Assembly (NCBI GenBank): GCA_023053575.1
Contig: JAKZAP010000013.1
Span: forward strand, 1,870,001 to 1,934,000
DNA from: Branchinecta lynchi
Taxonomy: Eukaryota > Arthropoda > Branchiopoda > Anostraca > Branchinectidae
Direction of reading: 5' to 3'
DNA: 64,000 nt
Shown here: positions 33,966 through 46,290 of the stretch, one piece after another
How the letters are laid out: every line of letters begins with the position of its first letter
Position numbering within the stretch: position 1 is the stretch's first letter
Notes under the pieces: generated by a model
What the model saw: only the letters and a program-made list of their open reading frames with translations
Database searches by the model: none
Told to the model about the DNA's origin: nothing
Translations under genes and position numbers: made by a program

Positions 33966-34326
33966 TTTGTCATCGCTGAGGGATAGCTAGGCCTATGAGA
34001 CTAATGATTGCGTCATCAGTTCACACAAAATATGTTTTTGGAATATAAACTTTTGAAATCCACGATGAGTTGACTACTTCCCCACGATGGTCGGATCGGG
34101 TAAGTAAGCGACTTAGGGTTTTTACAGAAAACACATACATCTTAAAAAATTTTGTCTGCGACACACTGTTGTTTGGAAAGTAATCTGGTCGATTTTTACC
34201 ATGAAGGAGTCTGATTTTCGAAATTTTTGACTGCGGCATAAAGTTTTAAAACAGTCTGGTTCACTCTGTGTTAAAACTGTCTGTATTTAAGTAGAAAAAT
34301 ATTTATTTTCCATTTTTTTTTTGTAA

Positions 34327-34495
34327 ATAATGCATACAGCGGGTACGTCAGCTACGATGCTTTGGCAGCGATATTTAGCCCTTCTTGGCAAGGGTCCTCG
34401 TCAGGCTGTCAATGTTCATCCCTGCCAATGAATCGTAGCAGACGTACCCGTTGTATGCATTATTTGAATATATTTTTCAAAGTCAGCTTGGGCTC
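34327..34495 (-). mobile_element. Foldback repeat with hammerhead-like core, left-arm copy
   Basis: Outer complementary ends AATAATGCATACA(G/A)CGGGTACG with the minus-strand core CTGACGAGGACCCTTGCCAA and AAGAAGGGC. Here the C before GAAA is changed to T (GGGCTAAAT). Mirrored at 41337-41513. Confidence 0.65.
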
Positions 34496-34511
34496 AAGGA
34501 ATATTTTTTTT

Positions 34512-35905
34512 TTCATGGCACTTGCAGCCTCTGGCTCAAGTGCCATATACCGATCATAATTCCGCCCGTCGGTCTGTCGGTCGGTCCGGTTTTTTTGTCA
34601 CATTTTTTCGAATTAGGGTATTTCCCGATGTACTAGGACAATAAAACTTGGCAGGCATATCAGCAACCCAACCAAACTAACCTGGAAATAATCAGTTTCC
34701 CAATCCGACCATATTGAGGGAGTGGAGGGCTGTGCGAACTTGAAGATTGAGGGCAGTTTGTCACACTTTTTCGATTTCGGGTACTTCCAGATGTGCTAGG
34801 ACCATGAAACTTGGCAGGCATATCAGGGACCCGACCAAACAAACTTAGAAATAATCAGTTTTCCGATCCGATCATCTCGGGGGGGGGGGGAGGGCGGGGG
34901 AATCCGGGAAATTGAGCAGTGTGTAACTTGCGAACGGGTGATCGGATTGGAATGAAACTTAGTAACTGAGTAGATTCTATATGTCTGATGTCCCGTTTAA
35001 AGTCTTGACGATATTCGATAGCTAGGGGGGAGTTGGGGGGGGGAGACCGGAAATCTCGAGAAACGGTTAGAATGGAGGGATCGGAGTGAAACTTACTGGG
35101 AAGAACAAACATCTGCTCCAGGTTAATCTTTACACAGTTGGACTGGATCCGGACACTTGGGGGGTGGGGGTGTAGGGGGTTTCCCGGAATTCCAGTTTCT
35201 GGGGATTTTCATGACGTAACTTGGCAGGCATATCAGGGACCCGTTCAAACTGACTTGGAAATAGAAAAAAATCTTTGATATGATAATCTTAGGGGGGAGT
35301 GGAGGGAGGGAAATCCTGAATATTGAGTCATGCGCAACTTTGGAACGGGCGATCGGATTCGAGTGAAATTTAATAAACGAACAGAGGACATATCCCTGTG
35401 GCGATCTTCGTCATTTCCGAATCGGATCCGACAACTGTTGAGGGGGGGGGGAATACTAGACCCGCTTAGACTGGTGTGATCGGGATCGAACATTGTAGAA
35501 TAACAAACAGATGCTCTGGGCATCATTTACGGAACCGGATTGGCTCCGGGTATTGTAGGTGGAGTTGGAGGGGGGGGGATTCCGGTGATCGCGAGTTAAG
35601 GTACTTCCAGATGAGCTAGGATGACGAAACTTCGCTGGAATATTAGATATTCAACAAGATTTGCTTATAAATAGCTACTTCCCAAATCCGACTATTACCG
35701 TATCAACCTTGACCGCAAAGTAAGAAAAATACTTTTAAGCAAAATATGTATGCTCATGGTCCCCATCAGCCAAGTGTAATTTTTGCCTCAAGGGTTTTGC
35801 TTAGAAAGTTCTAGCCCCCTTACAGCGCGCATCTTAACCGCAAAGTTCTTTTGATGAAAAATATATCTTAACCCCTGCAAGTGCCATATGAGCTTACAGC
35901 TCTTG
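34512..35905 (+). repeat. Family A element, complete, left palindrome arm
   Basis: Left terminus is a hairpin, GGCACTTGCAGCCTCTGG followed by CTCAAGTGCC, then GTCGGTCTGTCGGTCGG. The body has three or more repeats of a unit with GATGAAACTTGGCAGGCATA, TCCGACCAT, G runs and CCGGAAAT. The right terminus is GCAAGTGCCATATGAGCTT followed by ACAGCTCTTG. Non-coding; the ORFs within are shadows of the repeat. Confidence 0.8.
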
Positions 35906-36191
35906 TTTTGTTTTTATGAATTTTTCGGAAGTATTGGAATAATAGCTATTTCTGGGGAGAAAATTTATTGATGTTAGGCTCTAATGTGGATAATGTGGCT
36001 CTATATTAGAAACTTTTTATTTTAGCAGAAAGAAATATATTTTTTTTACTTTTTTATTTTATTCTGAAGGGGGAGCTTGAAAGTAAAAGGCTCATTTAGA
36101 ACTAAATTGTGAATGGGACTGGTGATTGCATTACTATCAATTAACAGAAAATTCTAGTTTTATCTACTATTTTGGAGGGCTACTACTTTTT

Positions 36192-37201
36192 GGGATCCCG
36201 CACCTATGACTTCGTAAGAGTTGGCCGTCTCTCCTCTGTTAGCACGATAACTCTCGTAGGGGTTGAGATATTTCGTTCAAATTTGGCATAAAGAATCTTT
36301 GGGTCAAAGTACAGGTCGATTTCGAAGATGGGGTCTGTAGCCCTATATTTAGGGGTCGGGAGGGGGTCAAATTAAGGGACGAAAAAATGTTTTAGAATCT
36401 AATAAGATAATCGATTCCTAGACAAGGAGAAATGCTGAATCCGAATATGAAAATTATTTTCTCGCCGGACAAGTAGTTCACCGTGAATCCGGCAAAAACA
36501 GGAAAATTTCTGAAAAAGAAATATTTAATCTGAAGTAAATTAGAGGTTCAATTTAGGGGTAAGAAGACACTGAACACGTATTAAACAATTTTTTTTTTCG
36601 CCGGACAAGTAGTTCGCCTGGGATCCGGCCCAAACCGGAAAATTTGTATAATATAAAAGTTGTATTTGAGCTTGATTAGATGTTCAATTCAGGCTTAAGA
36701 AGACATGCTGCATCCGCATATGGCAATTATTTTCTACCCGGACATATTCTCCCGGAATCCGGCTGAAAAAGTAAAGTTTTGAAAAAGTAAACGTTTTTAT
36801 CTGAAGTTGATTAGAGGATGGGTGTAGTGGTAAGGAGGCATGCTGAACCTATGTGTCAATATTCCACGCCGGACAAATAGTTCGGGCTCCAGCCAAAACC
36901 TGAAGATTCGTTAAAAAAAGTTTTATCTGTAGTATATTGTAAGGTAGTATATAGTACATAACGGACAAGAAGCTCGCGAAGAACCAGGCAGAAACCGGAA
37001 AATATGTGAGCAGTAAGGCAGCTGGAAGTTTTGATCAATTTCGTCAAAGTATATACGACTTATAGGAGTAAACACGCAAGCTGAATCCACGTCTCTCTTC
37101 CAGTTAAAATTGGTTGGCGAAGACCGGATATTTATCTACAAGATCCAACTGTCTGGATCAGATATGAAATTTGTGGGATCCCGTCGAAACCTTTGGTCTT
37201 G
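36192..37201 (+). mobile_element. GGGATCCC tandem-repeat element, left palindrome arm
   Basis: Starts GGGATCCCGCACCTATGACT and ends GGGATCCCGTCGAAACC then TTTGGTCTTG. It contains 137-bp-type units with CCGGAATCC. The CCGT tetranucleotide run is reduced to GGCCGTCTCT. Non-coding; the small ORFs at 36856-37394 recur in the other copies only because the DNA is repeated. Confidence 0.75.
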
Positions 37202-37589
37202 TTTGAAGACAATAGAGGAAGCACTGGCCAAGAGCCAAGAGAAAAGAGTTCGTCCCTCACTGTTTCCGGTACCCTTTCGGAAAAGATTGAGAATCACTGG
37301 CACATTTTGGTCCTTCACCTTGCGATGGTTGTTAAGCCCTTATTTGTGTTTAATTATACGTTCACCTCATATTTTTCAGTTTTCGTTTGACTAGCCCCGT
37401 CTGCCGCATCTGATTGCAAGCTCCCGGTGATTCTTAACTAATTTTACCCTCATCAATATGCGCAAATGTCGGCTTCTTTTTATTAATCCCCTGGGTTTTA
37501 TTCCCTCTGCTTAATTGCTTTCGGTGACCCAGTCGACTTCGAACTAATAGGCGGGTCTGAATCTCTGGGGGTGGTGACGGATTTTGTAG

Positions 37590-38312
37590 GCGAAGTGACG
37601 TTTATGTCAACTGACGTTTATGTCAACTGACGTTTATGTCAACTGACGGTTAGCGAACTGACGTGTAGGGGAACTGAGGTGTAGCTGAACTGACGTGTTG
37701 CGAACTGACGGATTTCTAAAATAGGTGAACTGACGGTGACTGAACTGACGTTTATGTCAACTGACGTTTATGTCAACTGACGGTAGGCGAACTGACGTGT
37801 AGTGCAACTGACGTTTAGGTGAACTGACGTGTAGACGAACTGACGTGTAGTGGAACTGACGTGTTGACGTACTGTCGGATTTTTCGTTTAGGCGAACTGA
37901 CGTTTATGCGAACTGACGTGTTGCGGTAGTGACAGCGACCCAAAAATCCGACAGTTCGTCAACATGTCAGTTCTGCTACATGTCAGTTCCACTACACGTC
38001 AGTTCCGCTACACGTCAGTTCGTCTACACGTCAGTTCGCCTACACGTCAGTTCACCTAAACGTCAGTTGCACTACACGTCAGTTCGCCTACCGTCAGTTG
38101 ACATAAACGTTAGTTGACATAAACGTCAGTTCAGTCACCGTCAGTTTTACCTATTTTAGAAATCCGTCAGTTCGTCAACACGTCAGTTCAGCTACACGTC
38201 AGTTCCCCTACACGTTAGTTCGCTTACCGTCAGTTGACATAAACGTCAGTTGACATAAACGTCAGTTGACATAAACGCCAGTTGACATAAACGTAAGTTG
38301 ACATAAACGTCA
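37590..38312. repeat. Inverted pair of 16-bp satellite arrays at palindrome centre
   Basis: AACTGACG-type units (37590-37930) face CGTCAGTT-type units (37950-38312). The axis of symmetry lies near 37915. Same 16-bp period as 32236-32668. Confidence 0.85.
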
Positions 38313-38706
38313 CTTCGCCTACAAAATCCGTCACCACCCCCAGAGATTCAGACCCGCCTATTAGTTCGAAGTCGACTGAGTCACCGAAAGCAATTAAGCA
38401 GAGGGAATAAAACCCAGGGGATTAATAAAAAGAAGCCGACATTTGCGCATATTGATGAGGGTAAAATTAGTTCAGAATCACCGGGAGCTTGCAATCAGAT
38501 GCGGCAGACGGGGCTAGTCAAACGGAAACTGAAAAATATGAGGTGAACATATAATTAAACACAAATAAGGGCTTAACAACCATCGCAAGGTGAAGGACCA
38601 AAATGTGCCAGTGATTCTCAATCTTTTCCGCAAGGGTACCGGAAACAGTGAGGGACGAATTCTGTTCTCTTGGCTCTTGGCCAGTCCTTCCTCTATTATC
38701 TTCAAA

Positions 38707-39759
38707 CAAGACCAAAGGTTTCGACGGGATCCCACAAATTTCATATCTGATCCAGACAGTTGGATCTTGGACATAAATATCCGGTCTTCGCCAAACTTCT
38801 TGAAAATTTTAACTGGAATTTAGAAACAGATTAAGGTCAATAGCTAATCATTTGAGAAAACCAAGTTCAGACATGCGTGTTTACTCCTATAAGTCGTATA
38901 TACTTTGACGAAATTGATCAAAACTTCCAGCTGCGTTACTGCTGAGATATTTTCTTGTTTCTGCCTGGTTCTTGGCGAGCTTCATGTCCGTTATGTACTA
39001 TGTTCTACCTTACAATATACTACAGATAAAACTTTAACTTTTAACGAATCTTCAGGTTTTGGCCGGAGCCCGAACTATTTGTCCGGTGTGGAATATTGAC
39101 ACATAAGTTCAGCATGCCTCCTTACCACTACACCCATCCTCTAATCAACTTCAAATAAAACGTTTACTTTTTCAAAACTTTACTTTTTCAGTCGGATTCC
39201 GGGCGAACTATATGTCCGGGTAGAAAATAATTGCCATATGCGGATGCAGCATGTCTTCTTACGCCTGAAGCGAACATCTAATCAAGCTCAAATACAACTT
39301 TTACGTTGTACAAATTTTCCGGTTTGGGCCGGATCCCAGGCGAACTACTTGTCCGGCGAAAAAATATTGCTTAATACGTGTTCAGTGTGTCTTCTTACCC
39401 CTAAATTGAAGCTCTAATCTACTTCAGATTACACATTTCTTTTTCAGAAATCTTCCTGTTTTTGCCGGATTCACGGCTTGTCCGGCGAGAAAATAATTTT
39501 CATATTCGGATTCAGCATGTCTCCTTATCTCTGCATCGATTATCTTATTAGATTCTAAAATATTTTTTCGTCCCTTAATTTGACCCCCTCCCGACCCCTA
39601 AATATAGGGCTACAGACCCCATCTTCGAAACTGACCTGTACTTTGACCCAAAGAGTCTTTATGTCAAATTTGAACGAAATATCTCAACCCCTTCGAGAGT
39701 TATCGTGCTAACAGACGGAGAGACGGCCAACTTTTACGAAGTCATAGGTACGGGATCCC
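38707..39759 (-). mobile_element. GGGATCCC tandem-repeat element, right palindrome arm
   Basis: Mirror copy of 36192-37201: it begins CAAGACCAAAGGTTTCGACG and ends GTACGGGATCCC. Units carry CCGGACAAG/CTTGTCCGG. Non-coding. Confidence 0.75.
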
Positions 39760-40029
39760 AAAAAGTAGTAGCTCTCCAAAATAGTAGATAAAACTAGAAT
39801 TTTCTGTTAATTGATAGTAATGCAATCACCAGTCCCATTCACAAGTTAGTTCTTAATGAGCCTTTTACTTTCAACCTCCTCCTTCAGAATAAATTAAAAA
39901 AGTAAAAAAATATATTTCTGTCTGCTAAAATAAAGAGTTTCTAATATAGAGCCACATTATCCACATTAGAGCCTAACATCAATAAATTTTCTCCCCAGAA
40001 ACAGCTATTATTCCAATAATTCCGAAAAA

Positions 40030-41325
40030 CAAAACAAGAGCTGTAGGCTCATATGGCACTTGCAGGGGTTAAGATATATTGTTTCATCAAAAGAACTTTG
40101 CGGTTAAGATGCGCACTGTAAGGGGGCTAGAACTTTATTTGTAAGCAAAACCCTTGAGGCAAAAATGATACTTGGCTGATGGGGATCATGAACATACATA
40201 TTTTGCTTAAAAGTATTTTTCTTACTTTGCGGTCAACGTTGGTACGGTAATAATCGGATTTGAGAAGTAGCGATTTCTAAGCAAATCTTGTTGAATATCT
40301 AATATTCGTCGACATAGCACATCTGGAAGTACCTTAACTCGCGATCACCGGAATCCCCCCCCCCCCCTCCAACTCTACCCACAATACCCGGAGCCAATCC
40401 GGTTCTGTAAATGATGCCCAGAGCATCTGTTTGTTATTCCTACAATGTTCGATCCCGATCACACCAGTCTAAGCGGGTCTAGTATCCCCCCCCCCTCAAT
40501 AGTTGTTGGATCCGATCCAGAAATGACGAAGATCACCACATAGATATGTCCTCTGTTCATTTATTAAATTTTATTTCCAAATCAGTTTGAACGGGTCCCT
40601 GATATGCCTGCCAAGTTACGTCATGAAAATCCCCAAAAACTGGAATTCCGGGAAACCCCTACACCCCCACCCACCAAGTGTCCGGATCCAGTCCAACTGT
40701 GTAAAAGATTAACCTGGAGCAGATGTTTGTTCTTCCTAGTAAGTTTCACTCCGATCCCTCCATTCTAACCGTTTCTCGAGATTTCTGGTCTCCCCCCCCA
40801 ACTCCCCCCTAGCTATCGAATCTGGTCAAGACTTTAAACGGGACATCAGACATATATAATCTATTCAGTTACTAAGTTTCATTCCAATCCGATCACCCGT
40901 TCGGAAGTTACACACTGCTCAATTTCCCGGATTCCCCCGCCCTCCACCCCCCCAGATGGTCGGATCGGAAAACTGATTATATCTAAGTTTGTTTGGTTGG
41001 GTCCCGGATATGCCTGCCAAGTTTCATGGTCCTAGCACATCTGGAAGTACCCTAACTCGAAAAAGTGTGACAAACTGCCCTCAATTTTCAAGTTCGCACC
41101 GCCCTCCACTCCCCCACTATGGTCGGATCGGGAAACTGATTATTTCTGGGTTAGTTTGGTTGGGTTGCTGATATGCCTGCCAAGTTTCATTGTCCTAGTA
41201 CATCGGGAAGTACCCTAATTCGAAAAAGCGTGACAAAAAAACCGGACCGACCGACAGACCGGCGGACGGAATTGTGATCGGTATATGGCACTTGAGCCAG
41301 AGGCTGCAAGCGGCATGAAAAAGAA
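40030..41325 (-). repeat. Family A element, right palindrome arm
   Basis: Mirror copy of 34512-35905. Termini AAGAGCTGTAGGCTCATATG and, at the other end, GGCACTTGAGCCAGAGGC followed by TGCAAG. Long C runs correspond to the G runs of the other arm. Non-coding. Confidence 0.8.
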
Positions 41326-41336
41326 ATATTCCTTGA

Positions 41337-41513
41337 GCCCAAGGTGACTTTGAAAAATATATTCAAATAATGCATACAACGGGTACGTCTGCTACGATTC
41401 TTTTGCAGCGATGAAGATTGACAGCCTGACGAGGACCTTGCCAAGAAGGGCCAACTATCGCTGTCAAAGCATCGTAGCTGACGTACCCGTTGTATGCATT
41501 ATTTACAAAAAAA
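41337..41513 (+). mobile_element. Foldback repeat with hammerhead-like core, right-arm copy
   Basis: Mirror of 34327-34495: GCCCAAGGTGACTTTG at the left, core CTGACGAGGACCTTGCC then AAGAAGGGCC, and outer complementary TACAACGGGTACG / GTACCCGTTGTA. In this copy the GAAA is lost (GGGCCAACTATCG). Confidence 0.65.
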
Positions 41514-41568
41514 AAAAATAGAAAATGAATATTTTTCTACTTGAATACAGACAGTTTTAACACAGAGT

Positions 41569-43951
41569 AAGTAATAAGTAAGTAATTTATTTATAACCCG
41601 CCGTTTTCAGAAAGCGGAGTAAATGAAGAAAATAAATAAAACACATAAACATACACAAAAAGACACTTAATTTCAATCGTCGGCCAGGAAGCAGTGTAGA
41701 AGGTCGTGCGCTGGTTGGGTTCTGTTGTTGATGATTTTTGATAGCGACGAAGAAACATCCAAAAGGGTAACACCTGCATCTTGAATTTTGAACTTCTCCG
41801 TCAAAGTATGGTTATGGCATAATTTCGACAAGTGGAGCAGGTGCTTTGCATATTTAAAATAACATGATCTCATCTTTTTTATCTCCTTCTTTCGCAGAAC
41901 ATGAGTGACACCAGAACGAAATAGTATAGAAGGAGCGCAGAAGGTGCTGTACAATTTTCCCAAAGCTTTACGATTATAGCGCCCCCGGTTGGGGACGATG
42001 CGCCCATAGGCGGTACGGATTGATCTAGAAACTTCTTGAACAACCGAAGAGCAAAATTTTGACAACGACGATTTGAATGTTATGCCAAGCCATCGTAGAG
42101 ATTCTGTTGATCTGACGACGAACGATCCAAGAGAGATAGAAGAATTAGCATTCAAACGATTTGACGAAGGGTTGAAATGCAGGTACTCACATTTTGAGAG
42201 GTTAACTTCAAGACCGATTTTGAGAAGTTCCGACGATAGCTTACAGACATTTTTGGTGAGTGTGGATCGGGTACGGCTTACTAAGAGCAAGTCGTCCGCG
42301 TAAGCTATGTAGCTGAAGGCATGGTCTTTATAAAAGTAAGCAGGGTGTAAAGAACTGAGACAAGAAGATATGGCCGATTTGAAAATGTAGGGAGATAAGA
42401 CTCCCCCTTGGCGAACACCAGTTCGGACAGCAATAATCTCTGACAAGCTACCTTGCCATTTAAACCTTACTGAGGAATGACCATACCAAAATTTTAACAG
42501 ACTGACAACAGACAGATTCACGCCAGAAGTAATGAGAGAGAAGAGGGCCTGAGAATGCGTTATATTGTCAAAAGCACCAGCTATATCTATAGAACATATA
42601 TGAATAGCAGACTTCTCGCGGGTAGCCTGCTTCATCATTTTTGTTAATATGTGATGAGCGTGCGCAGAACTGGCGCTCGAACGGAATCCAAGTTGCATTG
42701 AACCAAAACGACATTTTTCAATTAATTCTGGAAGAAGGACGTATTCCAGGATTTTGCTTATGGTACAAGAAACTGTAATTGGTCGATAGCTTTTGCAAAG
42801 GTCTGTGTCTTTCCCTCGCTTAATCACCGATGTTACAGTACCCGAGAGGAAACTATTCGGAACCAAACCCTGGCATAAACAAATTTGAAACAGAAGTTGG
42901 AGGTGTTGTGTTAAAGCTGGACACTCAGTTTTGAAAAAATCGGCACTAAGGCCATCAGAATCTGTGGAACCAGTTCTTCTTAATTTTCGGAAAGCAATTT
43001 CGATGGAAGAACAAGTCACGGGAAGAACAGAGGGTTGAAATATCTTCCTTGGTAGGTATTTAAGAAGTAAATTTTCATAGTGCTGCTGAATTTGTTTTTT
43101 GCAACCACTGAATAGCCCGCTGTAGTGGCTGGTCCAGTCAGCCGTAGTTAGTGCGGAAGGAGGTACAGCTGAACCTTTATCTGTCCGAAGGACCTTTTGC
43201 CACGCTTTTTTGTCAGTGGGAGCATCTAAGCCATTCAAACGAGCATTTTTAAGTGAAGATTTGTATTCACGCTTCGTTTTAGCTTTCAGATTAAAAACAG
43301 TACCATTCCCTGGGCGTCCACAAGCAATCCAAATTTTTAGCCAAAATTTTGCCGTATTCTTCGCCTTTTTAACTTCAGGACTGACTTTCCAAATAGGCTT
43401 CCTTGTTCCAACTCGAATTTTCTCAGTCGGTACAGCAATATCGGCTGCCACTTTCAAGCAATGGACAAGCTCACTATAATAGCAATTAATATCGACGGAT
43501 GAAGTAGTAGCTGCTATACCAGTCTGAAGAAGGTGAAAAGGAACTTTTAAAAGCGAGAGAAGATTAGTTAACGTAGAAATGTAGAGCACAACATCTATAC
43601 GATTCCAGTTACGCTTTTGGATCCAGGCCTTCTTGGGATTTGGACAACTGATTCCAAAAACTGGGACAACCAAACAGAAAGACAGAGGCAGATGGTCGTC
43701 CTCAATCTTCTCCTCATCAACCTCAACAATACCGTCAATGAGACATGGTTCAGAAACAATCAAATGATCAAGGTTGGAAACATTAGCGCCACGATTATGA
43801 ATGTATGAAAAGGGTAGAGACTTCTCAATGAGACTGTGAGTTACAGGTAAAGAATCGAAAAACAAGTCAGTCCGTGTAGAAGAAGTTAGAAGATCAGCGT
43901 TGACATCCCCAACAAGAGCCCAACAAGAACCACCTCTCATGTCGCTCCACA
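41569..43951 (-). mobile_element. 5'-truncated LINE inserted in one palindrome arm
   Basis: A 2.38-kb insertion with no partner in the left arm. The flanks CACAGAGT and GTGAACCAG join to the sequence present uninterrupted at 34251-34275 (reverse). AGT at both junctions is the likely target duplication. The 3' tail, minus strand, is TAAATTACTTACTTATTACT. The related fragments at 28733-29752 and 63505-63830 share the C-terminus or tail. Confidence 0.88.
41673..43951 (-). CDS. LINE endonuclease (C-terminal part) and reverse transcriptase
   Basis: An uninterrupted frame of about 759 codons, truncated at the N-terminus by incomplete reverse transcription at insertion. The start of the frame shows the second half of an APE endonuclease: ALVGDVNADL, SNLDHLIVS and DHLPLSF. 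The reverse transcriptase has motif A SIDIAGAFDNI, motif B GVRQGGVLSPY, motif C AYADDLLLVS and the following LRWLGITF. It ends with a cysteine-poor C-terminal region (CYFKYAKHLLHLSKLCHN). No RNase H domain. Long intact coding with no stop suggests a recent insertion. Clade not decided; a Jockey/CR1-group LINE is likely. Confidence 0.88.
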
Positions 43952-44254
43952 AGTGAACCAGACTGTTTTAAAACTTTATACCGCAGGCAAAAAATTCGAA
44001 AATCAGACTCCTTCATGGTAAAAAATCGACCAGATTACTTTCAAAGCAACAGTGTGTCGCAGACAAAAATTTTTAAGATGTATGTATTTTCTGTAAAAAC
44101 CCTAAGTCGCTTACTTACCCGATCCGACCATCGTGGGGAAGTAGTCAACTCATCGTGGATTTCAAAAGTTTACATTCCAAAAAAATATTTTGTGTGAACT
44201 GATGACGCGATCAGTAGTCTCATAGGCCTAGCTATCCCTCAGCGATGAAAAAGA

Positions 44255-45465
44255 ATAAGAGCTGGAAGCTCAAATGGCACTTGCAAGGCTGGGCCAGATG
44301 AAAGTGATGGTCAGAAGTATTGTTTCCACTTTTTGGTTAAGTTGCGCACTATAAGGGTGCTGAAAATTAATTTCTAAGAAAAACCCTTGAGGCAAAAAGG
44401 ATCATGTACTCATGGCGATCGTGAAAAAGTTAATTTTGCTTAAAAGTGTTTTTTGTATTTTGCGGTTAAGATAAGTTCTTTAAGGAATGGTGATCTCTAA
44501 CCCAATGATGTCAAGTTTCTAATACTCCAGCAAAGTTTTATCGTCCTAGCACATCTGGAAGTACCTTAACTCACGATCACCGGAATTCCGGACACCCCCC
44601 CTTCCCCCTCAAATCCGTGTTCTATTCTATCAGTTACGTACCTAGGACTTGTGCCTGTACTTCCCACCAAGTTTCATCGTGATCGCTCCACTCTATGCGC
44701 GTCACAAGATTTCCTGTTCTCTCCTCTGACCCCCCCCCCCTCCTCCCAGTTGATCGGATCTGGTCCGGACTTGAAACGGGACATCTGAGACATGGGATCT
44801 TTCAAGATATCAAGTTTCATTAAGATCCGATAACCCGTTCGAAAGTTATGCATGCCACTAATTCCCCGATTCCGCCGTCTCCCCCTCCCCCCACGACTGT
44901 CGGATGGGGGAGTGACTGTTTCTAAGCTAATCTGGTCGGGTCCCTGATATGCCTGCCAAGTTGTATCGTCCTATTCCACCTAGAAGTACATTAACTACGG
45001 ATCGCCGGAATTCCGGAACCCCCTTCAGCTCCCCCCTCAGTGTCCGAATCCGATCCAGTTCTGTCAGTTGTTTATCTAGAGCTTGTGCTTGTTCTTGCCA
45101 CCAAGTTTCATCCGGATCGCTCCACTCTAAGAGTTTCACACGATTTCCAGTCTCCCCTCCAACTCCCCCATCTGAGACACAAGGTCTTTGCAGATATCAA
45201 GTTTCTTTAAGATCCGATTACCTATTCGAAAGTTATGCATGCCCCTATTTTCTGGATTCCGCCACCTACCCCTCCCCCCACGATGGTCGGATCGGTCAAG
45301 TGACTATTTCCAAGTTAGTTTGGTCGGGTCCCTAATATGCGTGCCAAGTTTCATCGTCCTAGAACTTCTGGAAGTACCCTAACTCGAGAAGAGTGGACCG
45401 ACCGACCAACCAAAAAGTGATCGGTATATGGCACTTGAGCGGAGCTGCAAGTGCCATAAAAATCT
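44255..45465 (-). repeat. Family A element next to the palindrome
   Basis: Left end AAGAGCTGGAAGCTCAAATG followed by GCACTTGC, right end GGCACTTGAGCGGAGCTGCA followed by AGTGCC. Units carry CCGGAATTCCGG and C runs. It abuts the right border of the palindrome at 44247. Confidence 0.75.
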
Positions 45466-45796
45466 AATTGTGTTTTAGTTGCCCAGCAATTAGTATTTAT
45501 ATCTTGAAGTTGTAAGCTAGCTCTCTTCAAAATACATTTATCAGAACCGACTGTCTTTATTCGCCTCCCTGACCCCAGCGAAGCTATCGATTACAATGAG
45601 AGTTTTCCCTGGTGTCTACCAACCGTATTCTTTCTTTCGTAACGTGAACCAAAACTGTCAGAATTGGAGAGAGGCTCCTGACTTAATTTTTGCCCTCATT
45701 AAAAGTGAATTGTCGGCTTCTCTTATTAATCCCCTGGGCGAGCTTCCGTAACTATCCCGTCGACAACAACATGTGAGCAGACTTTCGGAAAATTTG
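45466..45796. other. Short non-repeat stretch
   Basis: About 330 bases between a family A end and a satellite array. CCCCTGGG and GTCGGCTTCT near 45715-45735 resemble the conserved block next to the arrays elsewhere. No coding signal is seen. Confidence 0.4.
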
Positions 45797-46290
45797 TGTG
45801 AACTGACGTTTATGCCAACTGACGTTTATACCAACTGACGTTTATGCCAACTGACGTTTATACCAACTGACGTTTATGCCAGCTGACTTTTATGCCAACT
45901 GACGTTTATGCCAACTGACGTTTATGCCAACTGACGTTTATGCCAACTGACGTTTATACCAACTGACGCTTATGTGAAGTGACGGTAGGCGAACTGACGG
46001 TTAGCGAACTGACGTGTAGCTGAACTGTCGGATTTTAGGATTAGGTGAACTTACGTGCAGGTCTACTGACGCTTATGTCAACAGACAGTAGGCGAACTGA
46101 CGTTTGGTCAACTGACGAGTAGGGCAACTGACGTGTTGGTCAACTGACGTGTTGATGAAGTGACGTGTTGATCAACTGACGGATTTTTGGGGGTCAACTG
46201 ACATGTAGGCGAACTGTCGGAAAATGTTGGCGTACTGAAAGAATTCTGTGGCGAACTGACGTTTATGTCAACTGACGTGTTACGGTACTG
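45797..46290 (-). repeat. 16-bp satellite array, right terminus of element 2
   Basis: AACTGACGTTTATGCC-type units, about ten very regular copies, then diverged units to 46290. Same family as 32236 and 37590, in the reverse orientation. Confidence 0.85.

Larger units (their letters stand above)
32216..37941. mobile_element. Foldback-like element 1 with satellite-array termini
   Basis: Both ends start GGGTCGCTGTCACTACCGCA in inverted orientation (32216 and, reversed, 37941). Each is followed inward by a 16-bp satellite array (ACGTCAGTT-based), then a conserved 200-bp unique block (CCACCCCCAGAGATTCAGAC), then a GGGATCCC-type tandem-repeat element. The inverted arms agree over at least 1.4 kb. 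The central part, 33968-36190, is not repeated in this element. No transposase frame is seen. Terminal inverted repeats built of tandem subrepeats are typical of FB/Galileo-type foldback elements; assignment to such a group is inference. Confidence 0.6.
33968..44247. repeat. 10.3-kb palindrome (inverted duplication)
   Basis: The left arm 33968-37888 matches, in reverse, the right arm 37941-44247 with a spacer of about 52 bp. Paired landmarks from outside in: GCCTATGAG near 33990 and 44225; a foldback repeat at 34327 and 41513; family A at 34512-35905 and 40030-41325; GGGATCCC elements at 36192-37201 and 38707-39759; the 200-bp block at 37570 and 38330; and satellite arrays. Subtracting the 2.38-kb LINE in the right arm, arm lengths are about 3.92 kb each. 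The arms differ by scattered substitutions and small indels. Confidence 0.85.

Noticed and set aside
37110..37394. 94-codon ORF conserved in three places (also 32860-33144 and 38514-38774)
   Set aside because: Conservation equals conservation of the duplicated DNA: all frames are equally similar, and no domain, start context or extra selection on the frame is visible.
33968..44247. Assembly or sequencing fold-back artefact
   Set aside because: The arms differ by many substitutions and indels, and one carries a LINE the other lacks; still worth checking with reads.
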